64,000 bases of DNA from CAWDVH01 sp963805705 (GCA_963805705.1 CAWDVH010000001.1:2728001-2792000), one strand, 5' to 3'; shown: positions 17,229-26,146, counted from the stretch's first letter. Notes: a model not told the origin generated them from the letters alone. Numbers and translations: made by a program.

Positions 17229-17780
17229 TCAGGACGACGGGCGGCCGAGGCCGTCGATGATCGCCGCGTCCGGCAGGTTCCCGAGTGCCGCCCCCGGCAG
17301 GATCAGCTTGGATCGCCGGACGCCGCTGCCGACGACCACCAGCGCCGTGGCGGCGACCGCCGCATCGACGTACACCGGCCAGCCGGCCGGCAGCCCGACC
17401 GGGGTGATGCCGCCGTACTCCATCCCGGTCTCGGCGACCGCGGTCTCGACCGGCGCGAACGACGCCTTGCGCACATCCAGCAGCCGCCGCACCACGCCGT
17501 TGACATCGGCCCTGGTCGTCGCCAGCACGACACACGCGGCGAAACGGGCCTGACCGTCACGGCGCCCCGTCACGACCACGCAGTTGGCGGACTGGCCGGG
17601 AGCGACGTCGTAGCGCTCGCAGAACGCGGCGGTATCCGCGAGCCCCGGATCGATCTCGGCTACGCCCACGTCGTCGGCCGGGAGCTTGCCGCCCAGCTCC
17701 GCGAGGGCGGCGGCGACGGCCGGAGCCAGAAGGTCCGGGCGGTCCAGTGCGGGCACTGCCGAGAGGCTGCCGATGCTCAT
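17229..17780 (-). CDS. YbaK/EbsC-family aminoacyl-tRNA deacylase-like protein
   Basis: 183 residues of the YbaK/aaRS-associated (INS) fold. It shows the AFCERYDVAPGQSANCVVV strand, a KASFAPVETAVAETGMEYGGITPVGLP core with the GI-P loop, and LVVVGSGVRRSKL near the end. The family hydrolyses mischarged tRNAs such as Cys-tRNA-Pro. The segment where YbaK has its catalytic lysine here reads SANCVVV, so activity may differ; this is common in the actinobacterial subgroup. ATG at 17780 follows GGGTGA. Divergent from the amidase across 53 bp. Confidence 0.83.
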   Translation of the reverse strand: MSIGSLSAVPALDRPDLLAPAVAAALAELGGKLPADDVGVAEIDPGLADTAAFCERYDVAPGQSANCVVVTGRRDGQARFAACVVLATTRADVNGVVRRLLDVRKASFAPVETAVAETGMEYGGITPVGLPAGWPVYVDAAVAATALVVVGSGVRRSKLILPGAALGNLPDAAIIDGLGRPSS

Positions 17781-17833
17781 GGTCACCCGCGGCAGTCTAG
17801 AGCCGGATGCTCAGGCTCCCGTATTGTTCGATC

Positions 17834-19324
17834 ATGTCGGTATCTGAATCTCTGGATGAGCAGATCGGCGGTTCGGGCATCGACGCGCGCGGCGCCTCGG
17901 TGGCCAAGCTCCAGCGGGCACTGTCCGCCGGATCGCTGACCTCGGCTGATCTGACCACGTTCTACCTGGCCCGGATCGAGCGGCTCAACCCGGATCTGCA
18001 CGCGGTCATCGCGCTCAGCCCGGACGCCGACGCGCAGGCACGCGCCAGCGACACCGCCAGGGCCGGCGGCCAGGCGCGCGGGCCGCTCGAGGGCATTCCG
18101 GTGCTGATCAAGGACAACATCGCGGCGCATCCGCTGCCCGCCACCGCGGGCTCCCCGGCGCTGCTCGGGGCCGCGACCGACGATGCGTTCCTGGTCACCA
18201 GGCTGCGCGAGGCGGGCGCGGTGATCATCGGCAAGGCCAACCTGTCGGAGTGGGCGAACTTCCGCTCCACGAGCTCCAGCAGCGGCTGGAGCTCGCTCGG
18301 CGGCCAGGCCGCCAACCCGCACGGCACCGGCCGCAACCCGTCAGGATCCAGCTCGGGATCGGCGGTCGCGGTCGCGGCGCGCCTGGCCCCGGTCGCGGTC
18401 GGCACCGAGACTGACGGGTCGATCGTGTCCCCGTCGAACGTCTGCGGCGTGGTGGGCATCAAGCCGACCCTGGGCCTGGTCAGCCGGAGCGGGATCGTGC
18501 CGGTATCCGCGGCCCAGGACACCGCCGGGCCCATGGCCAGCTGCGTGGCCGATGCCGCCGCGCTGCTGGGCGCGATGGCCGGCCCGGATCCCGCGGATCC
18601 GGCCACCGCGCAGGCGGGCGAGCACGCCGGGGACTACACGGCCTTCCTCGACGCCGGCGCGCTGGCCGGGGCTCGCCTGGGCATCTGGCGGGATGGGTCG
18701 CGACAGGCCGGGATCGGGACCGCCGCGGTGCTCGAGGCCGCGGTCGCCCGGCTGCGCGCTCAGGGCGCCGAGATCATCGACCCGGTCCCCCTGGCCGACG
18801 CCGAGAAGATCCATGAGCCGGAGTTCGCCGCCCTGCTGCATGAGTTCAAGCACGACCTCAATGCCTACCTCGGCGCGCTGGGCGGCGACCACCCGGCGAC
18901 TCTGGCCGAGCTGATCGATTTCAACACCCGAAACGCCAGCCGCGTGCTGCCCTACTTCGGCCAGGAGTTGTTCGAGCAGGCAGCGGCCACAAACGGCGGC
19001 CTGGCCAACCCGGAGTACCTCGCCGCACGCGGCGAGGCGCAGCGGCTGGCCCGCACGGCCCTGGACACGGCACTGGCCGAGCACCGGCTGGATGCGGTGA
19101 TCGCCCTGACGGGCAGCCCGGCCTGGCTGACTGATCACGTGCTGGGCGATCACCCGGTCTTCGGGACGTCGAGTCCGTGTGCGGCGTCGGGATACCCGGC
19201 GATATCCGTTATGGCCGGTCTGGTCAGTGGTCTTCCGGTCGGGATTTCCTTCATGGGGGCGGCCTGGAGCGAGCCGAGGCTGATCGCCCTGGCGTATGCG
19301 TTCGAGCAGGCTAGGCCCGCGTGA
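17834..19324 (+). CDS. Amidase (amidase signature family)
   Basis: 496 residues. The Ser-cisSer-Lys triad is visible: K93 in GIPVLIKDNI, S172 in NPSGSSSGS and S196 in GTETDGSIVSPS. Length and motif spacing resemble stand-alone amide hydrolases rather than GatA, which would be encoded with gatB/gatC. No signal peptide is present, so it should act in the cytosol. The physiological amide is unknown. ATG at 17834 lacks a Shine-Dalgarno; a TATTGT hexamer lies about 10 nt upstream and the message may be leaderless. The gene ends 31 nt before mshC. Confidence 0.9.
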   Translation: MSVSESLDEQIGGSGIDARGASVAKLQRALSAGSLTSADLTTFYLARIERLNPDLHAVIALSPDADAQARASDTARAGGQARGPLEGIPVLIKDNIAAHPLPATAGSPALLGAATDDAFLVTRLREAGAVIIGKANLSEWANFRSTSSSSGWSSLGGQAANPHGTGRNPSGSSSGSAVAVAARLAPVAVGTETDGSIVSPSNVCGVVGIKPTLGLVSRSGIVPVSAAQDTAGPMASCVADAAALLGAMAGPDPADPATAQAGEHAGDYTAFLDAGALAGARLGIWRDGSRQAGIGTAAVLEAAVARLRAQGAEIIDPVPLADAEKIHEPEFAALLHEFKHDLNAYLGALGGDHPATLAELIDFNTRNASRVLPYFGQELFEQAAATNGGLANPEYLAARGEAQRLARTALDTALAEHRLDAVIALTGSPAWLTDHVLGDHPVFGTSSPCAASGYPAISVMAGLVSGLPVGISFMGAAWSEPRLIALAYAFEQARPA

Positions 19325-19355
19325 AACCTCGCGTCGCGGGGATAACCTGACGAAC

Positions 19356-20744
19356 ATGGACTCCTGGCGCGAGGTTCCCGTTCCCGGCCTGCCCGGCCGG
19401 GCGCCGGAGACGATGATCTGGGACACGGCCAGCGGCGCGCTCGCCCCGGCCGCCCGCGGGCCTATCGCCACCCTGTACGCCTGCGGGATCACGCCCTACG
19501 ACGCGACGCACATTGGTCATGCCGCGACGTTCGTGGCCTGGGATCTGCTGGTGCGCGCGTGGCGGGACGCGGGCCATGAGGTCAGGTACGTGCAGAACGT
19601 CACCGACGTGGACGACCCTCTGCTCGATCGCGCGGCCGCCACCGGGGAGGACTGGCGCGCGCTGGCCGACCGCGAGATCGCCCTGTACCGGTCCGACATG
19701 GAGGCGCTGCGGGTACTGCCGCCGGCCCGCTTCGTCGGGGCGGTCGAGGCGCTGCCGACCATCGAGCACTTCAACCAGGTGCTGGCCGAGCACGGGGCGC
19801 TGTATGACCTGGACGGTGACATCTACTTCTCGCGCGCGGCCGATCCCGGGTTCGGCGCGGTATCCGGGCTCGATCCGGTGACGATGGCCGCCCTGTCGGG
19901 CGAGCGCGGCGGTGATCCAGGCCGGCCGGGGAAGAAGGACCCGCTGGATCCGATGGTCTGGCTGGCCGCGCGGCCGGGCGAGCCGGCCTGGGAGTCCCAG
20001 TTCGGCCGGGGCAGGCCAGGCTGGCACGTCGAATGCTCGGCCATCGCGACCCGGTACCTGGGCCATGCGTTCGACGTCCAGGCGGGCGGGACCGACCTTA
20101 TCTTCCCGCACCATGAGATGAGCGCCTCGCATGCGCGGGTGGCGCTGGCCGAGGACGGCACGCCGGTGTTCGCCCGCCGGTACGCGCACGCCGGGATGGT
20201 GCGGCTGGCCGGGGAGAAGATGTCCAAGTCGCGGGGCAACCTGGTGTTCGTGTCGCAGCTGCTGTCGGCCGGCACCGACCCGATGGCGATCAGGCTCGCG
20301 ATCATGGCGCACCACTACCGCCATGACTGGGACTGGACAGGGCCGGTCCTGGCGGCGGCGCAGGAGCGGCTGGCCCGCTGGCGGGCGGCCGTGGCGCTCG
20401 GAAACGGGCCCGCGCCGGGCGGCGAGCCCGCGCCCGGCGGCGAGGCGGGGCCGCCTGGCGAGGCGGTGCTCACGGCCATGCGCGAACGGCTCGCCGATGA
20501 TCTCGACGCGCCCGGCGCTCTGGCCGTGGTGGATGCCTGGGCGGCCGCCGTGACCGAAGCCGGGCATGCGGACGGCTCCGGCGAGCTGGTCCGCGCGCGG
20601 CGGACGCGCTGCTCGGATCGGACGCGCTGCTCGGCATCGCCCTCTGACAGCGGACGCGCTGCTCGGCATCGCCTTGTGACAATTGCTGCTTTTGTCAACT
20701 GTGATTGTCCAGCTGTGGATGCGCCCCGTTGTCCACAGGATTGA
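19356..20744 (+). CDS. mshC: L-cysteine:GlcN-Ins ligase MshC, C-terminus altered
   Basis: MshC joins cysteine to glucosaminyl-inositol with ATP in mycothiol synthesis. The Zn/cysteine-binding C43 (YACGITPYDATHIGH), C227 (GWHVECSAI), H252/H253 (FPHHEMS) and KMSKS at 288-292 are intact, so the catalytic core looks functional. The end is abnormal. After ELVR at about residue 413, removing two bases from the GCGCGCG run at 20592-20599 would restore a family-like tail (AADALLG...LLGIAL) ending at 20647. The actual frame runs on to 20744, giving 462 residues with an Arg/Cys-rich extension. The start is the ATG giving the usual N-terminus. Confidence 0.92.
   Translation: MDSWREVPVPGLPGRAPETMIWDTASGALAPAARGPIATLYACGITPYDATHIGHAATFVAWDLLVRAWRDAGHEVRYVQNVTDVDDPLLDRAAATGEDWRALADREIALYRSDMEALRVLPPARFVGAVEALPTIEHFNQVLAEHGALYDLDGDIYFSRAADPGFGAVSGLDPVTMAALSGERGGDPGRPGKKDPLDPMVWLAARPGEPAWESQFGRGRPGWHVECSAIATRYLGHAFDVQAGGTDLIFPHHEMSASHARVALAEDGTPVFARRYAHAGMVRLAGEKMSKSRGNLVFVSQLLSAGTDPMAIRLAIMAHHYRHDWDWTGPVLAAAQERLARWRAAVALGNGPAPGGEPAPGGEAGPPGEAVLTAMRERLADDLDAPGALAVVDAWAAAVTEAGHADGSGELVRARRTRCSDRTRCSASPSDSGRAARHRLVTIAAFVNCDCPAVDAPRCPQD
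20601..20673 (+). repeat. Tandem copies of the mshC 3' end
   Basis: CGGACGCGCTGCTCGG occurs at 20601, 20619 and 20651. The second and third copies share 23 bp (through ATCGCC) with a 32-bp period, so the last codons of mshC, with a stop, are duplicated beyond the ancestral stop. Confidence 0.85.
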
Positions 20745-20790
20745 AATAAATTCACGCGATTCGGCCGTGCCAGCCGTCGAGCGTGGTGGC

Positions 20791-21954
20791 ATGACAGAAA
20801 ACCACCACGCGGGTGACCTGCCCCCGCGGACCTGCGCGCAGAATCCACGACACCCAGCGGCCGGCCGGGAGCATCCGGGAACGACGGGCCAGCGCCGACG
20901 GGTAAAGATCGGCTCTCCGGACGGGGTCCTGGCTGTCGTGCCGCACCTGCTCGGCTTCCACCCGAGCAGCAGCCTGGTCGTGCTCGGCATCGGCGGCCCG
21001 CGCGATCAGGTCCAGCTCGCCTTCCGCTATGACCTGCCGGACCCGGCGGATCCGTCGCTGTCGGCCGATATCAGTGCCCACGTGTCCGAAGTACTCGATC
21101 GTCAGCACATCACCACGGCCATCGTCATCGGCTACGGTCCCGGCTCGCTGGTCACGCCGATCATCGACCTGCTTCGCCTCGGCCTGCGCACCGCGGGTAT
21201 CGCGATCCATGACCTGCTGCGCGTCGAGGACGCCCGCTACTGGTCCTACCTGTGCAGCGAGCCCGCCTGCTGCCCGGCCGAGGGAGTGCCCTTTGAGGTG
21301 GCCGGGCACCCGGCCGCGGTCGCGCTGAGCGACGCCGGCCTGACCGTGCACCCGGACCGGGCGTCGCTGGCCCGCACCGTCGCGCCGCTGGCCGGTGCGG
21401 TCGCGTCGATGAGCAAGGCCACCGGTCGCGCGCTGCGGCGGGCTGAGGGGCTCATGCAGGAGGCGATGGCGCTGCCCGATGGCGGCGACGTGCTGCGGCT
21501 GGTGACCGACGCCGGGCGCCGGGCGGTCAAGAGCGCCATCAGCCTCTACCGTGGCGGCGGCGAGATGACCGATCACGACCAGATCGCCTGGCTCGCGGTA
21601 TCGCTCGCCGACTTGCGCGTGCGAGATGACGCCTGGGCCCGGATGGATCCGGAGTTCCGGGACGCGCACCGGCGGCTCTGGACCGATATCGTCCGCCACG
21701 CGCCCGCCATGTACGTGCCGGCTCCGGCGGCCCTGCTGGCGTTCACGGCCTGGCAGCTGGGAGACGGCGCCCTGGCGGGCGTCGCCATCGACCGGGCGCT
21801 GGACGCTGACCCTGAGTACTCGATGGCGCTGCTGCTGAGCGACGCGATTCAGGCCGGGCTGCCGCCATCCGCGGCGCGCCTGCCGATGACGCCCGAGGAG
21901 GTCGCGGCCAGCTATGCGGCCACCGAGCGGCGCGGAGCGCCGGCCAGCGAATAG
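20791..21954 (+). CDS. DUF4192 family protein
   Basis: 387 residues. The N-terminal half begins KIGSPDGVLAVVPHLLGFHPSSSLVVLGI, the hallmark of DUF4192, an actinobacteria-specific family of unknown function. A helical C-terminal half contains a TPR-like ending (AFTAWQLGDGALAGVAIDRALDADP). No signal peptide or membrane segment. ATG 20791 has only a weak GGTGG upstream; the open frame extends further back but without conserved sequence, and the first 35 residues here are also variable. Its promoter region overlaps the extended mshC tail. Confidence 0.85.
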   Translation: MTENHHAGDLPPRTCAQNPRHPAAGREHPGTTGQRRRVKIGSPDGVLAVVPHLLGFHPSSSLVVLGIGGPRDQVQLAFRYDLPDPADPSLSADISAHVSEVLDRQHITTAIVIGYGPGSLVTPIIDLLRLGLRTAGIAIHDLLRVEDARYWSYLCSEPACCPAEGVPFEVAGHPAAVALSDAGLTVHPDRASLARTVAPLAGAVASMSKATGRALRRAEGLMQEAMALPDGGDVLRLVTDAGRRAVKSAISLYRGGGEMTDHDQIAWLAVSLADLRVRDDAWARMDPEFRDAHRRLWTDIVRHAPAMYVPAPAALLAFTAWQLGDGALAGVAIDRALDADPEYSMALLLSDAIQAGLPPSAARLPMTPEEVAASYAATERRGAPASE

Positions 21955-22027
21955 CGCGTCGGCAGACAGTTCGGCGCGCAATAGCGCAACGCCCTCGCGC
22001 GGATAGGCGGACCGCTAGCGTTATCGG

Positions 22028-23158
22028 ATGTCTTGGGCGCCTCGCACCGCATCGGCCTGCCGGTTGCTGGGCCGCGCCTGCGCGGGAGCCGCGCTGATTG
22101 CTGCCGTCCTCGCCCCTGGCGTCGCCGCGGGAGATCCGGCCGCCGCGACGCCGCTGCGGCCGGCCCAGCCCGACGCCCTGGCCAAGGCTCCGTCCCCGGC
22201 CGTGGCCCAGGTCCATGCCATGGCACGAGCCCAGGCGGTGACCCAGACCCGCGCCGCGACCCAGACCCGCGCCGCGACCCAGACCCGCGCCGTGACCCAG
22301 GCCCGCGCCGTGACCCAGGCCCAGGCCGTGGCACCGGCGGCGGCCGTGAACGCGCCCGCGTGGCTCCGGGAGATCAACAGGTACCGGCAAGCCGCCGGCC
22401 TGGCCGCCGTTACCACGCAGGCCGCCTGGGTCACCGGCATCAAGGATCACCTGCGCTACATGGCCAGGACGCCTGCCACCGACATGACCGGCCCGTACGC
22501 CAGCCAGCACACGGAGAATCCCCGCAGCCCCTACTACACCAGGCTCGGGGCCGCGGAGGCGGGGGCATCTGACCTGTTCAAGGGCGCGGTCGGCTTCACC
22601 CGCATGAAGTTCGTCACCGGCTGGCTGAGCTCGCCATTCCACGCGATCGGGATGCTCCGCCCGGCCTTGCGCCAGGTCGCCTTCGCGTCCAGGTCCGGGA
22701 CCGGTGACGCGGGCCTGGACGTCATTAGCGGGCTGATCGTGGCCGCGCCCGATCCTGGGCCCATCCTGTTTCCCGGCCCTGGCATCACCACGAGCCTGCT
22801 CACCTATAGCGGCTCCGAGAGGCCCAGTCCCCTGCAGACCTGCAACTGGTCCGGCCAGCACCAGCACGGGCTGCCGCTCATCGCGCTCCTGCCCGCGTCG
22901 CCGGGAAAACAGCTGACCGCGACCCTGAGGCGGTCTGCGGGCGGCACCGAGTCCACCGCCAGGGGCACGATCTGCCTGGTCGACGAGCTCAGTTACCAGA
23001 GCACCGATCCGGTCTACGGACCCGCGGGAGCCAAGATCCTGGCCGCCGACCATGCCGTCGTGCTGATCCCGCTGCACCCGCTGCGGCCGGGCAGCTATCG
23101 CGTGACGATCCAGCAGGCCGGCCGTCCGGCGATCACCTGGTCGTTCAGCGCGGTATGA
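22028..23158 (+). CDS. Secreted CAP-domain (SCP/PR1-like) protein
   Basis: 376 residues. A signal peptide (CRLLGRACAGAALIAAVLAPGVAAG, about residues 10-35) leads to an Ala/Gln/Arg linker with hexapeptide repeats (residues 70-99). A CAP domain starts at WLREINRYRQAAGL and contains HTENPRSPYY and SSPFHAIGML. A C-terminal beta-sandwich-like region follows (about 260-376). Bacterial CAP proteins are exported proteins of mostly unknown role in envelope or lipid binding. The last 14 nt overlap the racemase gene on the other strand. Confidence 0.85.
   Translation: MSWAPRTASACRLLGRACAGAALIAAVLAPGVAAGDPAAATPLRPAQPDALAKAPSPAVAQVHAMARAQAVTQTRAATQTRAATQTRAVTQARAVTQAQAVAPAAAVNAPAWLREINRYRQAAGLAAVTTQAAWVTGIKDHLRYMARTPATDMTGPYASQHTENPRSPYYTRLGAAEAGASDLFKGAVGFTRMKFVTGWLSSPFHAIGMLRPALRQVAFASRSGTGDAGLDVISGLIVAAPDPGPILFPGPGITTSLLTYSGSERPSPLQTCNWSGQHQHGLPLIALLPASPGKQLTATLRRSAGGTESTARGTICLVDELSYQSTDPVYGPAGAKILAADHAVVLIPLHPLRPGSYRVTIQQAGRPAITWSFSAV
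22235..22324 (+). repeat. 18-bp coding tandem repeat in the CAP-protein linker
   Basis: Five copies of an 18-bp unit (consensus GCCGCGACCCAGACCCGC) encode A-(A/V)-T-Q-(T/A)-(R/Q). Units two and three are identical. The array lies just after the signal peptide, in a tether likely to be disordered. Confidence 0.88.
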
Positions 23159-23993
23159 CGCAGGAGCTGAGGGCCGGGGAGTAGAAGGCGGGGGAGTCGA
23201 GGGCCGGGGAGTCGAGGGCGGAGGGCAGGTGCGCCAGCAGGCGGCCTTCGGGATAGTGCAGCGCCGCGGGCGGGAGCCCGGCCAGGCGGCCGCTGAGCAG
23301 GACCCGGATCGTGCCGGGGACCGCTTCCCCCGTCGGCGCGTCAGCTCTGCCGCGGGCCAGGGCGCGCCGCAGGGCCTGAGCGGCGACGGCGGCGGCCGAG
23401 CTGAACAGGGTGGCCGCCGGCATCGCCGATCCGATCCGGTCCGCGGCGAGCTCATACTCCGTGCAGCCCAGCACGACCGCACCGCAGTCGGCCGGGGTGC
23501 GGGACGCGGCACTGGCGATGGCGGCATCCATGCCTTCCTCATCGCCGCCGTCGATCGCGTCCGCCAGGCCGGGGCAGGCGACGGCGGTGACGTGCGCCCC
23601 GGCGGCGAAGTCGGCGATGAGCCCGCGCTGGTAGGCGCTGTCGGTGGTGGCGACGGTCGCCCAGATGGCGACCGAGTCGGCGGCGGCGGCGGCCGGCTTG
23701 ATGGCCGGCACGGTCCCGACCACCGGGATGTCCGGCTCGAACTCAGCGCGCAGCGGCTCGATGGCGTGCACGGATCCGGTATTGCAGGCCATGACCATGA
23801 CGTCGGGCCGGTACTGCGCCGTCGCACGGGCACAGGCCAGTGACCGCTGCGCGATGTCCTGCGGCGTGCGAGGCCCCCAGGGCATCCCGTCCGGGTCCAT
23901 GGCGAGCACGAGGTCAGCGTCCGGGCGAAGGCGGTGCAGTTCCGCGGCGGCGGCCAGCAGCCCGATCCCGGAGTTGATCAGCGCGATTCGCAT
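23145..23993 (-). CDS. Aspartate/glutamate racemase family protein
   Basis: 282 residues of the MurI-like racemase fold. Both catalytic cysteines are present: C70 in ACNTGS and C177 in LGCTEYEL. Two usual features differ: the first motif reads INSGIG (Asn where MurI has Asp) and the motif after the second cysteine is CTEY rather than CTHY. The enzyme may therefore not be the peptidoglycan MurI; another amino-acid racemase or related lyase is possible. The last 25 residues are a repeated SPALD tail. ATG 23993 gives the family N-terminus; no strong ribosome site precedes it. Confidence 0.8.
   Translation of the reverse strand: MRIALINSGIGLLAAAAELHRLRPDADLVLAMDPDGMPWGPRTPQDIAQRSLACARATAQYRPDVMVMACNTGSVHAIEPLRAEFEPDIPVVGTVPAIKPAAAAADSVAIWATVATTDSAYQRGLIADFAAGAHVTAVACPGLADAIDGGDEEGMDAAIASAASRTPADCGAVVLGCTEYELAADRIGSAMPAATLFSSAAAVAAQALRRALARGRADAPTGEAVPGTIRVLLSGRLAGLPPAALHYPEGRLLAHLPSALDSPALDSPAFYSPALSSCVIPR
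23169..23228 (-). repeat. 15-bp coding tandem repeat in the racemase tail
   Basis: About four copies of a 15-bp unit (consensus GAGGGCCGGGGAGTC on the plus strand; the last is degenerate) encode the SPALD-type pentapeptides at the C-terminus of the racemase. Confidence 0.82.
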
Positions 23994-24093
23994 GAGCCAG
24001 ATTTTAGGTGGTCCCCCGGCCACGCTGGGTCAGCAGGCGTTCCGTTACGACCAGGGAACTGCCGGTATCTGCCCCCGCGCGAGCCGCCGAAGA

Positions 24094-24669
24094 TCAGCCC
24101 AGGGCCGGCAGGCCGTCGATGCTGGCCGAGTTGTGCTCCGCCCGGTAGGCGGTGAGCTGCTCGGCGGACCGGCGCTCCGACCAGCGGGTCAGCACGTCGC
24201 GTTCCTCGATCAGCTCCATCACCGGCACGGCGTAGCCGCACGAGTCGGAGATCCGGTCGGCCGTGACCACGATGATCGCCCGCTGGTTGCCGCGGCCGGT
24301 TCCCGTCCCGCCGGCGCCAGGGAAGTGCCCGGCGAGCCGCGGCCAGTCACCGTCGCCGGGCAGCACCACCCGCCCGGTGCCGTAGATGCGCAGGATCTTG
24401 GTCTCGCTCGTGAACGAGCAGAACATGATCGTGATCCGGCCGTTCTGCCGCAGATGCGCGATCGTCTCGGCACCGCTGCCGGTCAGGTCGAGGTAGGCGA
24501 CCGTCAGCGAATCGAGTATCGCGAAGGTGTCGCGGTAGCCCTTGGGCGAGACGTTGACATGGCCGCCCTGGCCGGATGCGTCCAGGCACGGCGCCGTGGC
24601 CACGAAGAACATCGGCTGGCTGACGATAAACTTCCGGAGCCGGTCGTCTAGTTCGGGGTAGACCTTCAT
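24094..24669 (-). CDS. Pyridoxamine 5'-phosphate oxidase family protein
   Basis: 191 residues of the flavin/F420 split-barrel family. PMFFVATAP, GGHVNVSPKGYRD, VAYLDLTGSGAETIAHLRQNGRITIMFCSF and LRIYGTGRVV are the conserved strands. Members bind FMN or F420 and reduce or oxidise small molecules. An excellent Shine-Dalgarno (GAGGAGGA) precedes ATG 24669. It is divergent from tmsA across 62 bp, so the two transcription units may share control; a redox role linked to the tms genes is conceivable but unsupported beyond position. Confidence 0.85.
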   Translation of the reverse strand: MKVYPELDDRLRKFIVSQPMFFVATAPCLDASGQGGHVNVSPKGYRDTFAILDSLTVAYLDLTGSGAETIAHLRQNGRITIMFCSFTSETKILRIYGTGRVVLPGDGDWPRLAGHFPGAGGTGTGRGNQRAIIVVTADRISDSCGYAVPVMELIEERDVLTRWSERRSAEQLTAYRAEHNSASIDGLPALG

Positions 24670-24731
24670 GGTGTCCTCCTCAGGGGCATTGTCCGTGCGG
24701 GAAGATCCCGCTGCCAGTTCAGGAGGGCTGT

Positions 24732-26129
24732 GTGACCGAAGTCACCGATTCCGAGGCCGTGAGCCGTCCCGCACTGCCCGCCCATGAGGCCGCGGTCGCC
24801 GAGCTGCGGCGCGCCTACGCGGCGATCCCGGCCGGCCAGCCGATCCGGCTGGCCAAGCGCACCTCGAACCTGTTCCGGTTCCGGGACGCCGCGGCCGCCC
24901 CCGGCCTGGACGTCTCCGCGTTCGGTCACGTCCTGCAGGTCAATCCGCGGTCGCGCACCGCCATCGTCGGCGGGATGACGACGTATGAGGACCTGGCCGA
25001 TGCGACCCTGCGGCACGGCCTCATGCCGCTGGTCGTGCCGCAGCTGAAGACGATCACCCTCGGCGGCGCGGTCTCCGGCCTGGGCATCGAGTCGACCTCG
25101 CTGCGCAGCGGCATGCCGCACGAGTCGGTGATCGAGATGGAGATCCTCACCGGCGACGGCCGGGTCGTGACCGCGGCCAGCGGCGGGGAGCACGACGCGC
25201 TCTACCGCGGCTTCCCCAATTCCTACGGGACGCTGGGCTACGCCCTCTCCCTCACCATCGAGCTGGAGCCGGTCGCGCCGTACGTGCACCTGCGGCACTT
25301 CAGGTTCGGCCGCCCGCAGGACTGCATGGAGGCGGTCGCCCAGATCGCCCGTGACGGCAGCTACCAGGGCCACCAGGCCGACTTCGTGGACGGCACGGCG
25401 TTCGGGCTTGATGAGCTGTACCTGACCGTCGGTGCGTTCAGCGACGTCGCGCCGTGGCGCAGCGACTACACCCGCGGGCGGATCTACTACCAGTCGATCC
25501 GCGGGCCGCGGGAGGACTTCCTGACCATCTGCGATTACCTGTGGCGGTGGGACACCGACTGGTTCTGGTGCTCGCGGCCCTTCGGCGTCCAGCGCCCGCT
25601 GATCCGGGCGGCCTGGCCGCGCCGGTACCGCCGCTCCGATGTGTACCGCAGGCTGGTCGCCTTCGACCGCCGGCACGGCCTGAGCAGCGCGATGAACGCG
25701 CGCCGCGGCGCCCCCGCGAACGAGGATGTCATCCAGGACGTCGAGATTCCGGTCAGCCGCGGCGCGGAGTTCCTTGACTTCTTCGCCGCCCAGGTCGGCA
25801 TGAGCCCGGTATGGATGTGCCCGCTGCGGCTGCGCGGCGCCCGGACCTGGCCCCTGTACCCGATGACTTCCGGCGAGGTCTACGTGAACTTCGGGTTCTG
25901 GGGCACAGTACCGCTGCCGTCCGGCGAGGCCGACGGGTACTACAACCGGCGCATCGAGGACAAAGTGAGTGACCTCGGCGGGCACAAGGGTCTGTACTCC
26001 ACGTCGTTTTACTCCGAAAATGAGTTCTGGTCACGCTATAACGGGCCGGAATACTCGGCGCTAAAGCGTGATTATGACGCTGACGACCGCCTTGCCGGGC
26101 TGTACGACAAGTGCGTTCGCAGGAAGTGA
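24732..26129 (+). CDS. tmsA: FAD-dependent reductase TmsA/BfaA (10-methyl fatty acid synthesis)
   Basis: 465 residues of the FAD-binding type 4 (PCMH/VAO) family, related to DHCR24-like reductases. LGGAVSGLGIESTSLRSGMPHESV and the FPNSYGTLGYALSL region form the FAD site. Together with the next gene it matches the actinobacterial tmsA/tmsB (bfaA/bfaB) pair. In that pathway TmsB adds a methylene from SAM across oleoyl phospholipid and TmsA reduces it to a 10-methyl branch (tuberculostearic type). GTG 24732 follows AGGAGGG. tmsB begins 17 nt after the stop. A separate tmsC is not seen. Confidence 0.85.
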   Translation: MTEVTDSEAVSRPALPAHEAAVAELRRAYAAIPAGQPIRLAKRTSNLFRFRDAAAAPGLDVSAFGHVLQVNPRSRTAIVGGMTTYEDLADATLRHGLMPLVVPQLKTITLGGAVSGLGIESTSLRSGMPHESVIEMEILTGDGRVVTAASGGEHDALYRGFPNSYGTLGYALSLTIELEPVAPYVHLRHFRFGRPQDCMEAVAQIARDGSYQGHQADFVDGTAFGLDELYLTVGAFSDVAPWRSDYTRGRIYYQSIRGPREDFLTICDYLWRWDTDWFWCSRPFGVQRPLIRAAWPRRYRRSDVYRRLVAFDRRHGLSSAMNARRGAPANEDVIQDVEIPVSRGAEFLDFFAAQVGMSPVWMCPLRLRGARTWPLYPMTSGEVYVNFGFWGTVPLPSGEADGYYNRRIEDKVSDLGGHKGLYSTSFYSENEFWSRYNGPEYSALKRDYDADDRLAGLYDKCVRRK

Positions 26130-26146
26130 CGAACAGGAGGACGGCT

